From contig CAZFZN010000008.1 in NCBI GenBank assembly GCA_964523105.1, forward strand, positions 1 through 64,000: 64,000 nucleotides of DNA, written 5' to 3'. Positions within the stretch are counted from its first letter, which is position 1. Each line of letters begins with the position of its first letter. The notes beneath the pieces were generated by a model. The model was not told the origin of the DNA. It saw only the letters and a program-made list of their open reading frames with translations, and searched no databases. The translations under genes were made by a program, and so were the position numbers. Shown piece by piece: positions 46,967 to 56,535 of the stretch. The stretch is from V1-33 sp964523105. GTDB taxonomy: Bacteria; Verrucomicrobiota; Verrucomicrobiia; Verrucomicrobiales; V1-33.

Positions 46967-47815
46967 TTACTTCCAGAGACCGCGGCGTCCGGTGCGCACC
47001 CGCAGCCGGAAGGAGAACAGGCCCTCTTTTCCGCTGATCTTGATGCGGGGAATTGTCAGGCAATCCGCCAAAGGCATTGACGGCGCGCCGGGTTCCGTCG
47101 TGACGGCTGTTGTGAAGCCCGCCTGCTCCACTGCCGCGCGGTCGGCCGGGCCAAAAATTCCGAAGGTATAGGCGAACGACTCCACCGGCACGCCGAACTG
47201 CTCCTGCAGCCGTTGGCGTGATCCGGCGATTTCCGTCTGCCGCTCCGCGTCCGTCAGAGCCGTCAGCAGCGGATGTGTCAGGGTGTGCGCTCCCAGTTCC
47301 CAGCAGCCGGTCGCGAGCATGTCGCGGATTTGATCCCCGGTGAGTTTCGGTTCCCGCACCAGTTCGCCCGAGTTGTGGTGCGGTTTCTTCCGCGCCGCCC
47401 AGTCGGTCCCGTCGTCCCGCAACGCGACGGGATAGAGCGTGGCGCGCGCCCCGTACTTCTGCAGCAGGGGCGTGACGGTGTGATAGTTGTCCGCATAGCC
47501 GTCATCGAATGTCAGGACGACGGAGTTTTCCGGCGCGGTGCCCTCCGCCAGCTGACGCATGGTGACGAACCGGAAATTCCGCCGGCACAGCCATGCGAGC
47601 TGGCGTTCGAACATTTCCGGAGGCACGCGCAGTCCCCGGCAGCGGGTGCCGGGCGGATGCGGCGTGACCATGTGATACATCAGCACCCGGGGCCGGTGGC
47701 GCGGCAGGGCGCGCCGCCACCACGCCCAGCGCACCGAGAACCACAGCGCCGCCGCGGCCGGCAGACCGGCCCCCAGCCAGACATGCCACTCTGACAGTGC
47801 GACTGCGGCGGTCAT
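46967..47815 (-). CDS. Polysaccharide deacetylase (NodB homology domain)
   Basis: A 282-residue protein with an N-terminal membrane anchor (about 9-28) and a carbohydrate esterase 4 (NodB) domain. Motif 1 'LTFDDGYADN' supplies the catalytic base and metal Asp. Motif 2 'GAHTLTHPLL' carries the two zinc His residues. Such enzymes remove N- or O-acetyl groups from chitin-like, peptidoglycan or exopolysaccharide chains at the envelope. The gene follows hisI by 13 bp. ATG 47815 is chosen because it starts the anchor. Its end is 6 bp from the convergent fusion gene. Confidence 0.9.
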   Translation of the reverse strand: MTAAVALSEWHVWLGAGLPAAAALWFSVRWAWWRRALPRHRPRVLMYHMVTPHPPGTRCRGLRVPPEMFERQLAWLCRRNFRFVTMRQLAEGTAPENSVVLTFDDGYADNYHTVTPLLQKYGARATLYPVALRDDGTDWAARKKPHHNSGELVREPKLTGDQIRDMLATGCWELGAHTLTHPLLTALTDAERQTEIAGSRQRLQEQFGVPVESFAYTFGIFGPADRAAVEQAGFTTAVTTEPGAPSMPLADCLTIPRIKISGKEGLFSFRLRVRTGRRGLWK

Positions 47816-47828
47816 AACACTTTTGCAG

Positions 47829-48263
47829 TCACAGGACCCGTTCGAGCGCGACCGGTTCCGCATCACCCGGCACGACGCGGCGGTAGAAACAGGTCCGCGC
47901 ACCGGTGTGGCAGGCACCGCTCCCGGTTTGCTGCACCCGCAGCACGAGGGCGTCCTGGTCGCAGTCCGTCAGGATCTCGACGATCTTCTGCACATTGCCG
48001 CTGGTGGCGCCCTTGTGCCACAGTTCCCTGCGGCTGCGCGAGTAATACACCGCCTCACCGAGGGCGAGGGTGAGCCGCAGCGATTCTTCGTTCATATAGG
48101 CCACCATGAGCACTTCACCCGTCAGGGCGTCTGTCGCCACGGCGGTGATCAAGCCGGCGGCATCGAATTTCGGAGCGAACGCCAGACCGGATTCGATGAC
48201 TTCTTTGCTGTCGCGCGGAACGAAGCGAAGGGCGGTGGCGGCGGCGGTGACTTCTGGAGACAT
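47829..48263 (-). CDS. hisI: Phosphoribosyl-AMP cyclohydrolase
   Basis: A 144-residue enzyme of histidine synthesis that opens the purine ring of phosphoribosyl-AMP. The core 'EVLMVAYMNEESLRLTL' and 'YYSRSRRELWHKGATSGN' is the family signature. Metal ligands are Cys in 'TDCDQDAL' and the 'ACHTGARTC' pair, as expected for the zinc site. Unlike the bifunctional HisIE of enterobacteria, there is no cyclohydrolase-pyrophosphohydrolase fusion. ATG 48263 gives normal length. Other his genes are not adjacent. Confidence 0.94.
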   Translation of the reverse strand: MSPEVTAAATALRFVPRDSKEVIESGLAFAPKFDAAGLITAVATDALTGEVLMVAYMNEESLRLTLALGEAVYYSRSRRELWHKGATSGNVQKIVEILTDCDQDALVLRVQQTGSGACHTGARTCFYRRVVPGDAEPVALERVL

Positions 48264-48351
48264 GGTAAAAACGGAGGATGCTGGCGCTCTGGAAACGCCG
48301 CCCGGCGCTCCCCGCAAGCCGCTTCCTGCCGCTGCGGACTGCATACGCCCG

Positions 48352-49713
48352 TCACTTGACCGCTTCCGGATGCCACGAATCCGCGGCCACTTCGACCAGT
48401 CGCACGTATTCCACTCCCTTTGGAGTGCGCACCCACTGCAGCTTCAGGACCATCATCGCCAGCTGATTCCACGGCAATTTGTCGCCGCCCGCGAAATCCT
48501 GCTTCCAAACCGCGCTGTCCTTGTCGAGCCACAACGGGTAGGGGCCGGTGCGGTCGGGCGGATTGATATCGAAATAGATTTTTCCCTCCCGGTTGGGGAT
48601 GTCAGTTTCGAAGTAGTGTCCCCGGCGAATGAGGACGCGGAAGGTGCCGGGTTCCCTGCGCCAGGACGAGTAAAAATTCTCCAGCAGCATGTCCTTGCCT
48701 TCGACGAAGCTGGTCCACTCGATGCGGCATCCGTCCGTGGTTTCTTCGATGGAAAGCGGCACGCCTTCGGCACGTCCGGCAAAATAGACCATGAAGGCGA
48801 AATAGTGGCGGCCGGGATCGTCCTCCACCGGCTCCATGCGCGTGAGTTCGACATCCTCCGGCACGACTGGTCCGTCAGGATGCGATTTATAATAGGCCTC
48901 CATCAGCGGCTTCACCTTTTGCGGTGCCAGCGTGTATTGCAGCCGCTCCTGCCAGTTTTTTGCCGCGAGAAACCGGACCAGCGCATTGCCCGGAGCCGCC
49001 AGCGGCCCGCTGGTGGAGACAATGCGGCGGATTTCCTTTTCCTCCTCGCTCATCGGCGCCGCCGGAACCGTGACGCCCGGGGAAGCCGCCCTAACGACCG
49101 GCGTGTCAGGAAATGAAAGCGCAGCTCCGCGGGTTGACGCAGTCACTGCCGGTGATGCGATCATATTGGCCGAAACATCGCGAATCACCACGCCGGGCAC
49201 GGAGAGCGGAGGAATCGGCGGCACTTCGTTTTCTGAACCGGACTCCGCGTCATTTTCGTCCGGTGCCGGCTCGCCGGCGACCGCCAGCGCGGCGGGACGC
49301 GGACGCGGCACGACGGGCAGCGGAGCCGGCTCCTCCGGCGACGGCGCGATCGCCATCGGCCGGTCACTTTCCCAAATCTTCCACACACCCGCCACACCGC
49401 CCGCAAAGAGGGCGAGTCCAGCCGCGACTTTGAGGGCCACGTGGCGCGGTCGAGGCCGCAGCACCGTCTGTTCGACCGACATCAGCAACGAAGGGAAGCG
49501 ATCCCGGAGGGGCTTCTCAGCCGCCGCGACGGCTGGATTCGCGACCGCAGTAGTGTCAGGCGCGAATTCCTCCCGGGCTTCCACGGGCACCGCATCTTGG
49601 GCGGGCGAGGTAACAATCGTGCCACAATATGGACACGGTCCGCTGATCCCGGATTGTTCCTCCGGGATACTCAGCACTGCGGCGCAGTGATAACAGGAAA
49701 ACGAAACGAGCAT
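48352..49713 (-). CDS. Zinc-ribbon membrane protein, lineage-type hypothetical
   Basis: A 453-residue protein. The N-terminus is a zinc ribbon, C7-x2-C10 and C27-x2-C30, followed by a linker, a single membrane segment (about 93-110), a long Pro/Ala/Glu-rich disordered stretch (about 115-215) and a C-terminal globular domain (about 225-453) with no recognised family. The topology suggests a cytoplasmic ribbon and an extracytoplasmic C-terminal domain. Function unknown. A strong promoter lies just upstream on the minus strand. The hisI gene follows 88 bp later. Confidence 0.72.
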   Translation of the reverse strand: MLVSFSCYHCAAVLSIPEEQSGISGPCPYCGTIVTSPAQDAVPVEAREEFAPDTTAVANPAVAAAEKPLRDRFPSLLMSVEQTVLRPRPRHVALKVAAGLALFAGGVAGVWKIWESDRPMAIAPSPEEPAPLPVVPRPRPAALAVAGEPAPDENDAESGSENEVPPIPPLSVPGVVIRDVSANMIASPAVTASTRGAALSFPDTPVVRAASPGVTVPAAPMSEEEKEIRRIVSTSGPLAAPGNALVRFLAAKNWQERLQYTLAPQKVKPLMEAYYKSHPDGPVVPEDVELTRMEPVEDDPGRHYFAFMVYFAGRAEGVPLSIEETTDGCRIEWTSFVEGKDMLLENFYSSWRREPGTFRVLIRRGHYFETDIPNREGKIYFDINPPDRTGPYPLWLDKDSAVWKQDFAGGDKLPWNQLAMMVLKLQWVRTPKGVEYVRLVEVAADSWHPEAVK

Positions 49714-49763
49714 GGACGGACCCGTGGACCTTGAAAAAGTCGCCGTCGGTCACGGACCGCGCC

Positions 49764-49792
49764 TATATAGACCGCAACGGGAAAAAGCTCAA
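49764..49792 (-). promoter_or_regulatory. Candidate sigma-70-type promoter for the zinc-ribbon gene
   Basis: Reading the minus strand, TTGAGC (49792-49787) and TATATA (49769-49764) are separated by exactly 17 bp. The -10 box ends 50 bp before the start codon at 49713. It is one of the clearest promoter-like pairs in the window. Confidence 0.55.
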
Positions 49793-49914
49793 GCATTCTT
49801 AATTATTTTGCCCAAAACCATAATTCCCCGCAATAACAGGGCAGAATTTGCCAGGATTTCGCGCCTTTGACACGCCCGGGAACTGCCTCATCAATCGCGC
49901 CCCTTGCAGACCGA

Positions 49915-51921
49915 ATGCGACTTGAAGACCTCAATCCCGCCCAGCGCCGCGCCGTCGAGACGATCGCCGGGCCGCTCCTGATTTTGGCAGGAGCAGGGAC
50001 GGGCAAGACGCGGGTCATCACCACGCGCATTTGTCATCTGCTGAGGAAAGGTGTCAGGCCCGAGGCCATTCTCGCGGTCACTTTCACCAACAAAGCCGCC
50101 AATGAGATGCGGGAGCGTGTCGCCCGCATGGTGAAGAAGGAGGCGGCGGGGCGCCTCACCATTTCCACGTTTCACAGTCTGTGCGTGCGGATTCTGCGCC
50201 GGGACATCGAGCGCCTCGGCTACAAGAAGAACTTCACCATCTACACTCAGAGCGAGCAGACGGGCCTGATCCGCCGCATCATCGTCAAAGCCGCGGCCAA
50301 AGGCGAGAAACTCGATCCCGGTCTCGCCCTGTCGCTCATCTCCCGTCAGCGCAACAAAGGCATCCCGGCGAGCGACGATCCTGACGCTCTCATCAACGTG
50401 GTGGCGCAGGAGTACGCACGGCAGCTGAAACTGCTCAACGCGGTGGATTTCGACGACCTGCTGATCTTCGCGGAGCAGCTGCTGCGCGGGCACCCTGACG
50501 TCCGCGAGGCGTGGCAGTCGCGCTTCGATCAGGTGATGGTGGACGAATTCCAGGACACCAACAAACTCCAGATGGACCTGCTGCGCTGTCTGGTGGGACC
50601 GCACCGGAACATCTGTGTGGTCGGGGATGACGATCAGTCCATCTACGGCTTTCGCGGCGCGGAGATCAGCAACATTCTGCACTTCGAACGCTACTTCCCC
50701 GATCCCGCCGTGGTGACACTGGAGGAGAATTACCGCAGCACGAATCCGATTTTGAATACCGCCAACGGCGTGATCCGGCACAACCGCGACCGCCGCGCCA
50801 AGAAACTCTGGAGCGCCCGGGAGGGAGCCGAGCCCGTCCGCGTCGTTTCCATGCCCGGCGAGAAGGAGGAGGCGGCGTTCATCGCCGACGAGATGGAACT
50901 GCTCCAGAGCCGGGAGCAGCTCACGTGGGACGACTTCGCGCTGCTCTTCCGCACCAACGGGCAGATTCGCGTGTTCGAGGAGGAACTGCGCAGGCGCAAG
51001 GTGCCCTATCGCATCATCGGCGGGCGCAGTTTCTTCGATAAGCGCGAGATCAAGGACGTGCTCGGCTGGCTCCACGTGCTGGTGAATCCCGCGGACGACA
51101 TCAATCTGCTGCGCATCATCGCAACGCCGCCGCGCGGTATCAGCGAGACCACCGTGGAGAATCTCACCGCGCTGAGCGGCCGCCGCAAGGAGCCCATTTG
51201 GCGCACTGTGCAGAGCGGCGAGTTTTTGGGAACCCTGAGCGCGCGCGCGCACCGCGCCTGCACGGAATTCGCCGGTTTCATCCGCGAGTGGCAGGAGAAA
51301 CTCGCCGGCGGGTATCCGGATGCCGCGGCCTTCACCACCGCGCTGCTCACCGCTTTGGACTACATTCCCTGGCTCAAGCGTCAGTGCAAAAACAACGAGG
51401 AGGCGGCGCAGCGCGAGATGGCCATCTTCGAGCTGTTCTCCTCACTGCAGGACCGCGGCGTCCGCACGGAGCCGGAACTGATCGACTTCCTCGCCAGTGT
51501 CGGTCTCGAGGACGACCGGGACAGCGGTGCGGACGAGCTGGAGAAGAAAAAAGGTGTCAGCCTCATCACTGTGCATGCCAGCAAGGGACTGGAGTTTCCC
51601 GTCGTCTATGTGCCGGGATTCGAGGAGGGCATTCTCCCTCACAAACGCAGCGCCGAAGAGGGCACGCGGGACGAGGAGCGCCGCCTGCTTTACGTCGCCA
51701 TCACCCGCGCCATGAAGCGCCTCACCCTCACATGGTGCCGCGCCCGCGTGAAATGGGGCGACCCCACCCCGTGCATGGCCAGCAGTTTTCTGCGCGAACT
51801 GGACCGCAACTACGTGCAGCAGTTCACATGGGAGGATCTGCGGCGCGCCCCCGTCAGCTTCGCCGAAGCCCGAAGCGGATTCGCCGCCCTGCGCGCCCAA
51901 ATGGGCCGGCCGGAGAGCTAG
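49915..51921 (+). CDS. UvrD/PcrA/Rep-family DNA helicase
   Basis: A 668-residue superfamily 1A 3'-5' helicase used in repair and fork restart. Motif I GAGTGKT is at residues 26-32, Ia 'TFTNKAANEMRERV', II 'MVDEFQDTN', III 'VGDDDQSIYGFRGA', IV 'NYRST', V/VI 'TVHASKGLEFPVVYVPGFE' and 'LLYVAITRAMKRL'. All seven motifs are present and in order. The chain is short compared with E. coli UvrD, lacking much of the C-terminal extension, like many PcrA/Rep relatives. ATG 49915 is preferred to the TTG at 49867. The stop codon overlaps the convergent gene's stop. Confidence 0.95.
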   Translation: MRLEDLNPAQRRAVETIAGPLLILAGAGTGKTRVITTRICHLLRKGVRPEAILAVTFTNKAANEMRERVARMVKKEAAGRLTISTFHSLCVRILRRDIERLGYKKNFTIYTQSEQTGLIRRIIVKAAAKGEKLDPGLALSLISRQRNKGIPASDDPDALINVVAQEYARQLKLLNAVDFDDLLIFAEQLLRGHPDVREAWQSRFDQVMVDEFQDTNKLQMDLLRCLVGPHRNICVVGDDDQSIYGFRGAEISNILHFERYFPDPAVVTLEENYRSTNPILNTANGVIRHNRDRRAKKLWSAREGAEPVRVVSMPGEKEEAAFIADEMELLQSREQLTWDDFALLFRTNGQIRVFEEELRRRKVPYRIIGGRSFFDKREIKDVLGWLHVLVNPADDINLLRIIATPPRGISETTVENLTALSGRRKEPIWRTVQSGEFLGTLSARAHRACTEFAGFIREWQEKLAGGYPDAAAFTTALLTALDYIPWLKRQCKNNEEAAQREMAIFELFSSLQDRGVRTEPELIDFLASVGLEDDRDSGADELEKKKGVSLITVHASKGLEFPVVYVPGFEEGILPHKRSAEEGTRDEERRLLYVAITRAMKRLTLTWCRARVKWGDPTPCMASSFLRELDRNYVQQFTWEDLRRAPVSFAEARSGFAALRAQMGRPES

Positions 51922-54900
51922 GGCGCGGTGACCTTCAGCCGCATCAGGTGCCGCGCGGCGGCGGAGAACGGCGCAGTGAGGCGCACGGTGATCCGTTCCC
52001 GCCCGGCCGCATCCGCGGGCTCCGTGGAATGCGTCAGGATGCCGCTGCTGCTCCATCCGCCCCCGGTGCCGCTTTGCTCCGGCGCGCAGGTGACGCCCAG
52101 CCGGCGCGCGGCTCCCGCCGGCTTCCAGTAACGCAGACCCGGATAAGACTGTCCGCCGGCGGTGACGACGACCGGTTCCGGCGCCGCGCCGGCTTCAAAT
52201 TCCAGGGGATGGGTGCCGAGGGCGTACTCGAGCAGGTTGTTGAGTCCGTCGTTGTCAGGGTCGGCGGTGGCGGCGGCGTCCGCGGGAGTGGCAAAGTTGT
52301 AGAGCGAGGCCCAGTCGTTGTAGGAAATGCCGTCGCGGGCGGAGAGGGTGATTTGCACTCCGCCGGTATAAGTGATATCAGCCTGCAGCCCGCTGGAAAG
52401 CCCGCGCACGAACACCTGACTGAACGTGCCTGTCAGGGAGCCGGTGATGAGCGTCCATGTCTGCCCTGCGGCGGGGGTGAAGCCCGGATCGAACTCCACG
52501 GTGAGCTGGCCGGCGAGTGTCACCGGTCCTCCGGAGTTGATAAGGCTGACCGCCCCGGGCGCCGCCGGGGCTCCGGAAATGTGCTGCCGCAGCGAGGACG
52601 CCGCTCCGAAAGTGATGCCGGCCGCCGGAGTGAGAGAACTGCCGGCACCGACCGTCAGGGCGCCATGGTTGGCGAAGACCGCAGTCGGAGCAAGCGCAGC
52701 GCCATGGCTCAGGGCGAGGCTGCCGTTGTTGGTTGTCAGGCCGGCGAGTTGCGCGAACTGCGCCTGCGCGCCGTCGAGTTCGATGGTGGCGGCATTCGTG
52801 GTGATGTTGCCGCCGGGCAGCTGCATCGAAGTGGCTGTGTTGCGCCCCTGCACCCTCCAGGTGCCGCCGGTGAGGGTGCCGCCGCTGAGATTGATGAGGT
52901 TGGTGTTGTTGTCGAACTGCACGCGCCCGCCTTCGATGGCCTCCATGCGTCCGGTGGCGCCGACAAAGATGTCGCCGCCTCCGAACGATGAGAGATTGAG
53001 AATGCCGCCGTTCTCGGCGCGCAGTGTGCCTTCGTTGGTGAAGCCGAAGAGCGGGGAGGGATCGAAATTGAGCGTGCCTCCCGGCACGTCCGCAATGACG
53101 AGTCCGTGCTCACCGACGCTGATGCTGGCTTCATTCCAGCCGATGTTGCCCGTGCCGCGGATCGTTTGGTCTTCGACGATGAGCACCGCCGCGCCGGCGA
53201 TGCGGGCGTTTCCGCCCACCATCTCGATGGCGCCGCCTCCTGCGAGGGTGGTGTTGTCCTGGAGAACGAGGCTGCTGAGGTTGGCACCGGAGACGAAGCG
53301 CATTACGCCGGAATTGGTCAGCCGGGAGCCGACAGAGACGGTGGCGTTGTTCTCCGCAATGAACAGTCCGGTATTCGTGGTGCTGGCGGTGAAAGTCATC
53401 CCTTGGCTGCCGGGCAGGACCAGGGCGCCGCTGCCGGAGGTGCGAAAGACGCCGCCGCTGATCGCCGCTCCATTCACAAAGAAAACGCGCGAGCCGTCGA
53501 GGGCTTCGACGATGCCGTTGGCGTTGTCGAAGCTGCCGCCGCCGAAGCCACTGAGATAGAGATCGCCGCCATTGGAGGCGCGGAAAATGCCGCGGTTGGT
53601 GACGAGTTTGGTTCCGCCGGGATCAATCGTCAGGCCGCGGGCGGGAAAATTCGCATTCACCAGTCCGGTGGCGGTATTAAAAAAGGCGCCTTCGTTGATG
53701 CCGATGTTGCCGTGACCTTCGATGGTGTGGCCGTCGCTGGTGAGGAGGAATCCGCCACCGACATGGGCGTTGCTCAGACTGCCGGCCATGATGAGCCTGC
53801 CGCCGCTGTTGAGGGTGGTGTTGGCTTCGAGCTGCAGACGCGTGCTGTTGCCGGCGGCCTCCAGGGTGATACTGCCAGGGTTCCGGATGATGCCCCTGGT
53901 GCGCAACCAGGCATTGTTGTTCACCACCGTCGCGCCGCTGTGCTGGAGATCGGTCCAATAGACATTGCGGCTGTCCATGACCCGGAGCCGTCCCGTGCCT
54001 TCGCTGGTGAGCGTGCCATAACCGATGCTGAGGTTGTCCGCCATTTGCACCTCCGCGCCGTCGAGCGCACGAATGACGCCGGCTTCGTTGTCGAACCATC
54101 CTCCTCCGAACCCGGTCAGCCAGAGAAGGCCGCCGTCCCGGGCCTGGAGGGTGCCGCGGTTGATGAAACCGGGAAGGCTCTCCGCGTCGCGGTTGCGAGG
54201 ATCGATGGTAAGCAGGGTGCCGCTGACATTCGCCTGAATGACGCAGCCGGTGTCGTTGAGCACCGGCGTTTCGTTGATGCCGAGGTTGCCCTGACCTTCA
54301 ATGGTGTGGCCGCCGGTGTTGGTTAGCAGCGGGAGCCCGCCAATGTGGGCATTCTGCGATCCGCTCATCACGAGCCTGCCGCTGCCGGTGAGGGTGGTGG
54401 GGGCGTGCATCTGCAGGCGGGTGCTGTTGCCGGCGGCGTTGAGCGTGATGGTGCCGGTATTGGTGATGGTGCCGCTGCTGCGCAGGTAGGCGTTGTTTTC
54501 CACCACCGTCCGGCCGCTGTGGGTAAGGTCCGTCCAGTAGGCAATCTGGCTGGCGGGTACCTCCAGGACGCCCGTGCCTTCGGTGGCCAGGCTCCCGTAG
54601 CCGAGGCTGACACTGTTCACGAACTGCACGGTGGAGCCGTCCATCGCAAGCACGGTGCCGCTGGTGCTGTCGAACCAGCCGCCGCCGAAGCCGTTGATCT
54701 GGAGCACACCGCCGTCCCGCGCGCGCAGGAGGCCGCGGTTGGTGAAACCTGGCAGGCTTTCCCCGTCGCGGTTGCGCGGATCAATGGAGAGCACGGCACC
54801 GCTGACATTCGCCTGAACGATGCAGCCGGCTTCGTTGAGCACCGGCGTTTCGTTGATGCCGAGGTTGCCCTGACCTTCAATGGTGTGGCCGCCGGTGTTG

Positions 54901-56486
54901 GTTAGCAGCGGGAGCCCGCCAATGTGGGCATTCTGCGATCCGCTCATCACGAGCCTGCCGCTGCCGGTGAGGGTGGTGGGGGCGTGCATCTGCAGGCGGG
55001 TGCTGTTGCCGGCGGCGTTGAGCGTGATGGTGCCGGTATTGGTGATGGTGCCGCTGCTGCGCAGGTAGGCGTTGTTTTCCACCACCGTCCGGCCGCTGTG
55101 GGTAAGGTCCGTCCAGTAGGCAATCTGGCTGGCGGGTACCTCCAGGACGCCCGTGCCTTCGGTGGCCAGGCTCCCGTAGCCGAGGCTGACACTGTTCACG
55201 AACTGCACGGTGGAGCCGTCCATCGCGAGCACGGTGCCGCCGGTGCTGTCGAACCAGCCGCCGCCGAAGCCGTTGAGCTGGAGCACACCGCCGTCCCGCG
55301 CGCGCAGGAGGCCGCGGTTGGTGAAACCGGGCAGGCTTTCCCCGTCGCGGTTGCGCGGGTCGAGCCCGAGCACGGCACCGCTGACATTCGCCTGAACGAT
55401 GCAGCCGGCTTCGTTGAGTACCGGCGTCTCGTTGATGCCGAGATTGCCCTGGCCTTCGATAGTGTGGCCGCCCGTGTGGGTCAGCAGCGGAGTGCCGCCG
55501 ACGTGGGCGTTGCCTCCGCTCATTACGAGTTTGCCGCTGCCGGTGAGCGTCGTGGGCGTGTTGATCTGAAGGCGCGTGCTGTTGCCGGCGGCGTTGAGCG
55601 TGATGGTGCCGGTGTTGGCAATGGCGCCCCCGCTGCGCAGGAAGGCATTGTTGTCCACGACAAGGCGGCCGGTGTTGGAGAAGTTGCTCAGGTAGGCATT
55701 GGTGCCGCTGTTCACGCGGATGAGACCGGTGCCTGCCACAGCGAACGTGCCGCCGTCCAGGCCGGCTTCGCTGTGGAACTGCACTTCCGAGCCATCCTGC
55801 GCGCGAAGCGTGCCGCCGGTGTTATTGAACCATCCGCCGCCAAAGCCGCTCAACGCCAGCACGCCGCCGTTCACCGCCTCCATGAGGCCCTGATTGATCA
55901 GGCCGGGATCGCTGCCGCGGTTGCGCGGGTCGAGCGTGAACGCCTGCCCGCTGATCGTGGCCGCGAGTCGTCCTGGTGCCTCCACGGTGAGCATGGTTTC
56001 ATTCCCGCCGGCATTCCCGGCGCCGGTGAGCGCGCCGCGGATGAGCAGGGAGCCGCCGCCATGAATCCGCGTGCCGGGCTGCATCCTGACTTCTCCGCTG
56101 CCCTCCAGCACCGTGTCGGCTACAGGAACATGCAGCCGCGTGTCTCCACCGCCGGTGAGTTCCAGCAGGCCATCGATGGTGTAGCCGGCGGCATTCGTCT
56201 GAATAAACGTGCTGCCATTCACGCGCAGGGTGTCGCCGGCCGAAACGCTGAGCCGGTTCACCGCACTGCCGCCCGAGTCCAGGTTCACAATGCGTGACGT
56301 GGCGGTCTCTCCGTCAATGACCACATCACTGCCCGCACCCGGCACGCCGGCGGGAGTCCAGTTTCCTCCCGTGTGCCACGGACCGGTGTCGGGGCCGGTC
56401 CAGGTAACTGTCTGGGCAGACGCGCCCATCGTGAGAGTAAAGAGCGCGGCAGCGGAGAGGCGGGCCTTGCGACGAAGCGGCTTCAT
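51918..56486 (-). CDS. Giant secreted beta-helix-type repeat protein
   Basis: A 1,522-residue exported protein (signal about 1-24, RRKARLSAAALFTLTMGASA). The body is about six units of roughly 190 residues built around 'GFGGGWFD', 'GTLRAQDGSEVQF', 'NTGTITLNAAGNSTRLQ' and 'GGHTIEGQGNLGINE', the composition of autotransporter-type parallel beta-helices. The N-terminus begins 'TWTGPDTGPWHTGGNWTPAG'. A short calcium-type repeat ('DPDNDGLNNLLEYALG') lies near the C-terminus and no beta-barrel domain follows, so export must be by another route. Two units at 54261-55418 are almost identical in DNA. Probably structural or adhesive. It follows the RHS gene by 49 bp. Confidence 0.82.
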   Translation of the reverse strand: MKPLRRKARLSAAALFTLTMGASAQTVTWTGPDTGPWHTGGNWTPAGVPGAGSDVVIDGETATSRIVNLDSGGSAVNRLSVSAGDTLRVNGSTFIQTNAAGYTIDGLLELTGGGDTRLHVPVADTVLEGSGEVRMQPGTRIHGGGSLLIRGALTGAGNAGGNETMLTVEAPGRLAATISGQAFTLDPRNRGSDPGLINQGLMEAVNGGVLALSGFGGGWFNNTGGTLRAQDGSEVQFHSEAGLDGGTFAVAGTGLIRVNSGTNAYLSNFSNTGRLVVDNNAFLRSGGAIANTGTITLNAAGNSTRLQINTPTTLTGSGKLVMSGGNAHVGGTPLLTHTGGHTIEGQGNLGINETPVLNEAGCIVQANVSGAVLGLDPRNRDGESLPGFTNRGLLRARDGGVLQLNGFGGGWFDSTGGTVLAMDGSTVQFVNSVSLGYGSLATEGTGVLEVPASQIAYWTDLTHSGRTVVENNAYLRSSGTITNTGTITLNAAGNSTRLQMHAPTTLTGSGRLVMSGSQNAHIGGLPLLTNTGGHTIEGQGNLGINETPVLNEAGCIVQANVSGAVLSIDPRNRDGESLPGFTNRGLLRARDGGVLQINGFGGGWFDSTSGTVLAMDGSTVQFVNSVSLGYGSLATEGTGVLEVPASQIAYWTDLTHSGRTVVENNAYLRSSGTITNTGTITLNAAGNSTRLQMHAPTTLTGSGRLVMSGSQNAHIGGLPLLTNTGGHTIEGQGNLGINETPVLNDTGCVIQANVSGTLLTIDPRNRDAESLPGFINRGTLQARDGGLLWLTGFGGGWFDNEAGVIRALDGAEVQMADNLSIGYGTLTSEGTGRLRVMDSRNVYWTDLQHSGATVVNNNAWLRTRGIIRNPGSITLEAAGNSTRLQLEANTTLNSGGRLIMAGSLSNAHVGGGFLLTSDGHTIEGHGNIGINEGAFFNTATGLVNANFPARGLTIDPGGTKLVTNRGIFRASNGGDLYLSGFGGGSFDNANGIVEALDGSRVFFVNGAAISGGVFRTSGSGALVLPGSQGMTFTASTTNTGLFIAENNATVSVGSRLTNSGVMRFVSGANLSSLVLQDNTTLAGGGAIEMVGGNARIAGAAVLIVEDQTIRGTGNIGWNEASISVGEHGLVIADVPGGTLNFDPSPLFGFTNEGTLRAENGGILNLSSFGGGDIFVGATGRMEAIEGGRVQFDNNTNLINLSGGTLTGGTWRVQGRNTATSMQLPGGNITTNAATIELDGAQAQFAQLAGLTTNNGSLALSHGAALAPTAVFANHGALTVGAGSSLTPAAGITFGAASSLRQHISGAPAAPGAVSLINSGGPVTLAGQLTVEFDPGFTPAAGQTWTLITGSLTGTFSQVFVRGLSSGLQADITYTGGVQITLSARDGISYNDWASLYNFATPADAAATADPDNDGLNNLLEYALGTHPLEFEAGAAPEPVVVTAGGQSYPGLRYWKPAGAARRLGVTCAPEQSGTGGGWSSSGILTHSTEPADAAGRERITVRLTAPFSAAARHLMRLKVTAP
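54261..55418. repeat. Near-identical 579-bp tandem duplication
   Basis: Unit A 54261-54839 and unit B 54840-55418 have a period of 579 bp (193 codons). About 390 bp from the start of each unit show no difference that I can see. The rest carries a few substitutions, for example near 54646/55225 and 54697/55276. Neighbouring units in the same gene are clearly more diverged. The copy arose recently or is kept alike by gene conversion. Confidence 0.85.
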
Positions 56487-56535
56487 GGTGACTCGTGGAT
56501 GACTGTTCTTCTGGACTGTTGAACCGGCCTGGCGC

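Noticed and set aside
54261..55418. CRISPR-like array
   Set aside because: The repeat unit is 579 bp, in frame with a coding sequence and without spacers.
53106..56297. Long plus-strand frames over the repeat protein, two of them partly identical
   Set aside because: They mirror the tandem DNA repeat of the minus-strand gene and have no features of their own.
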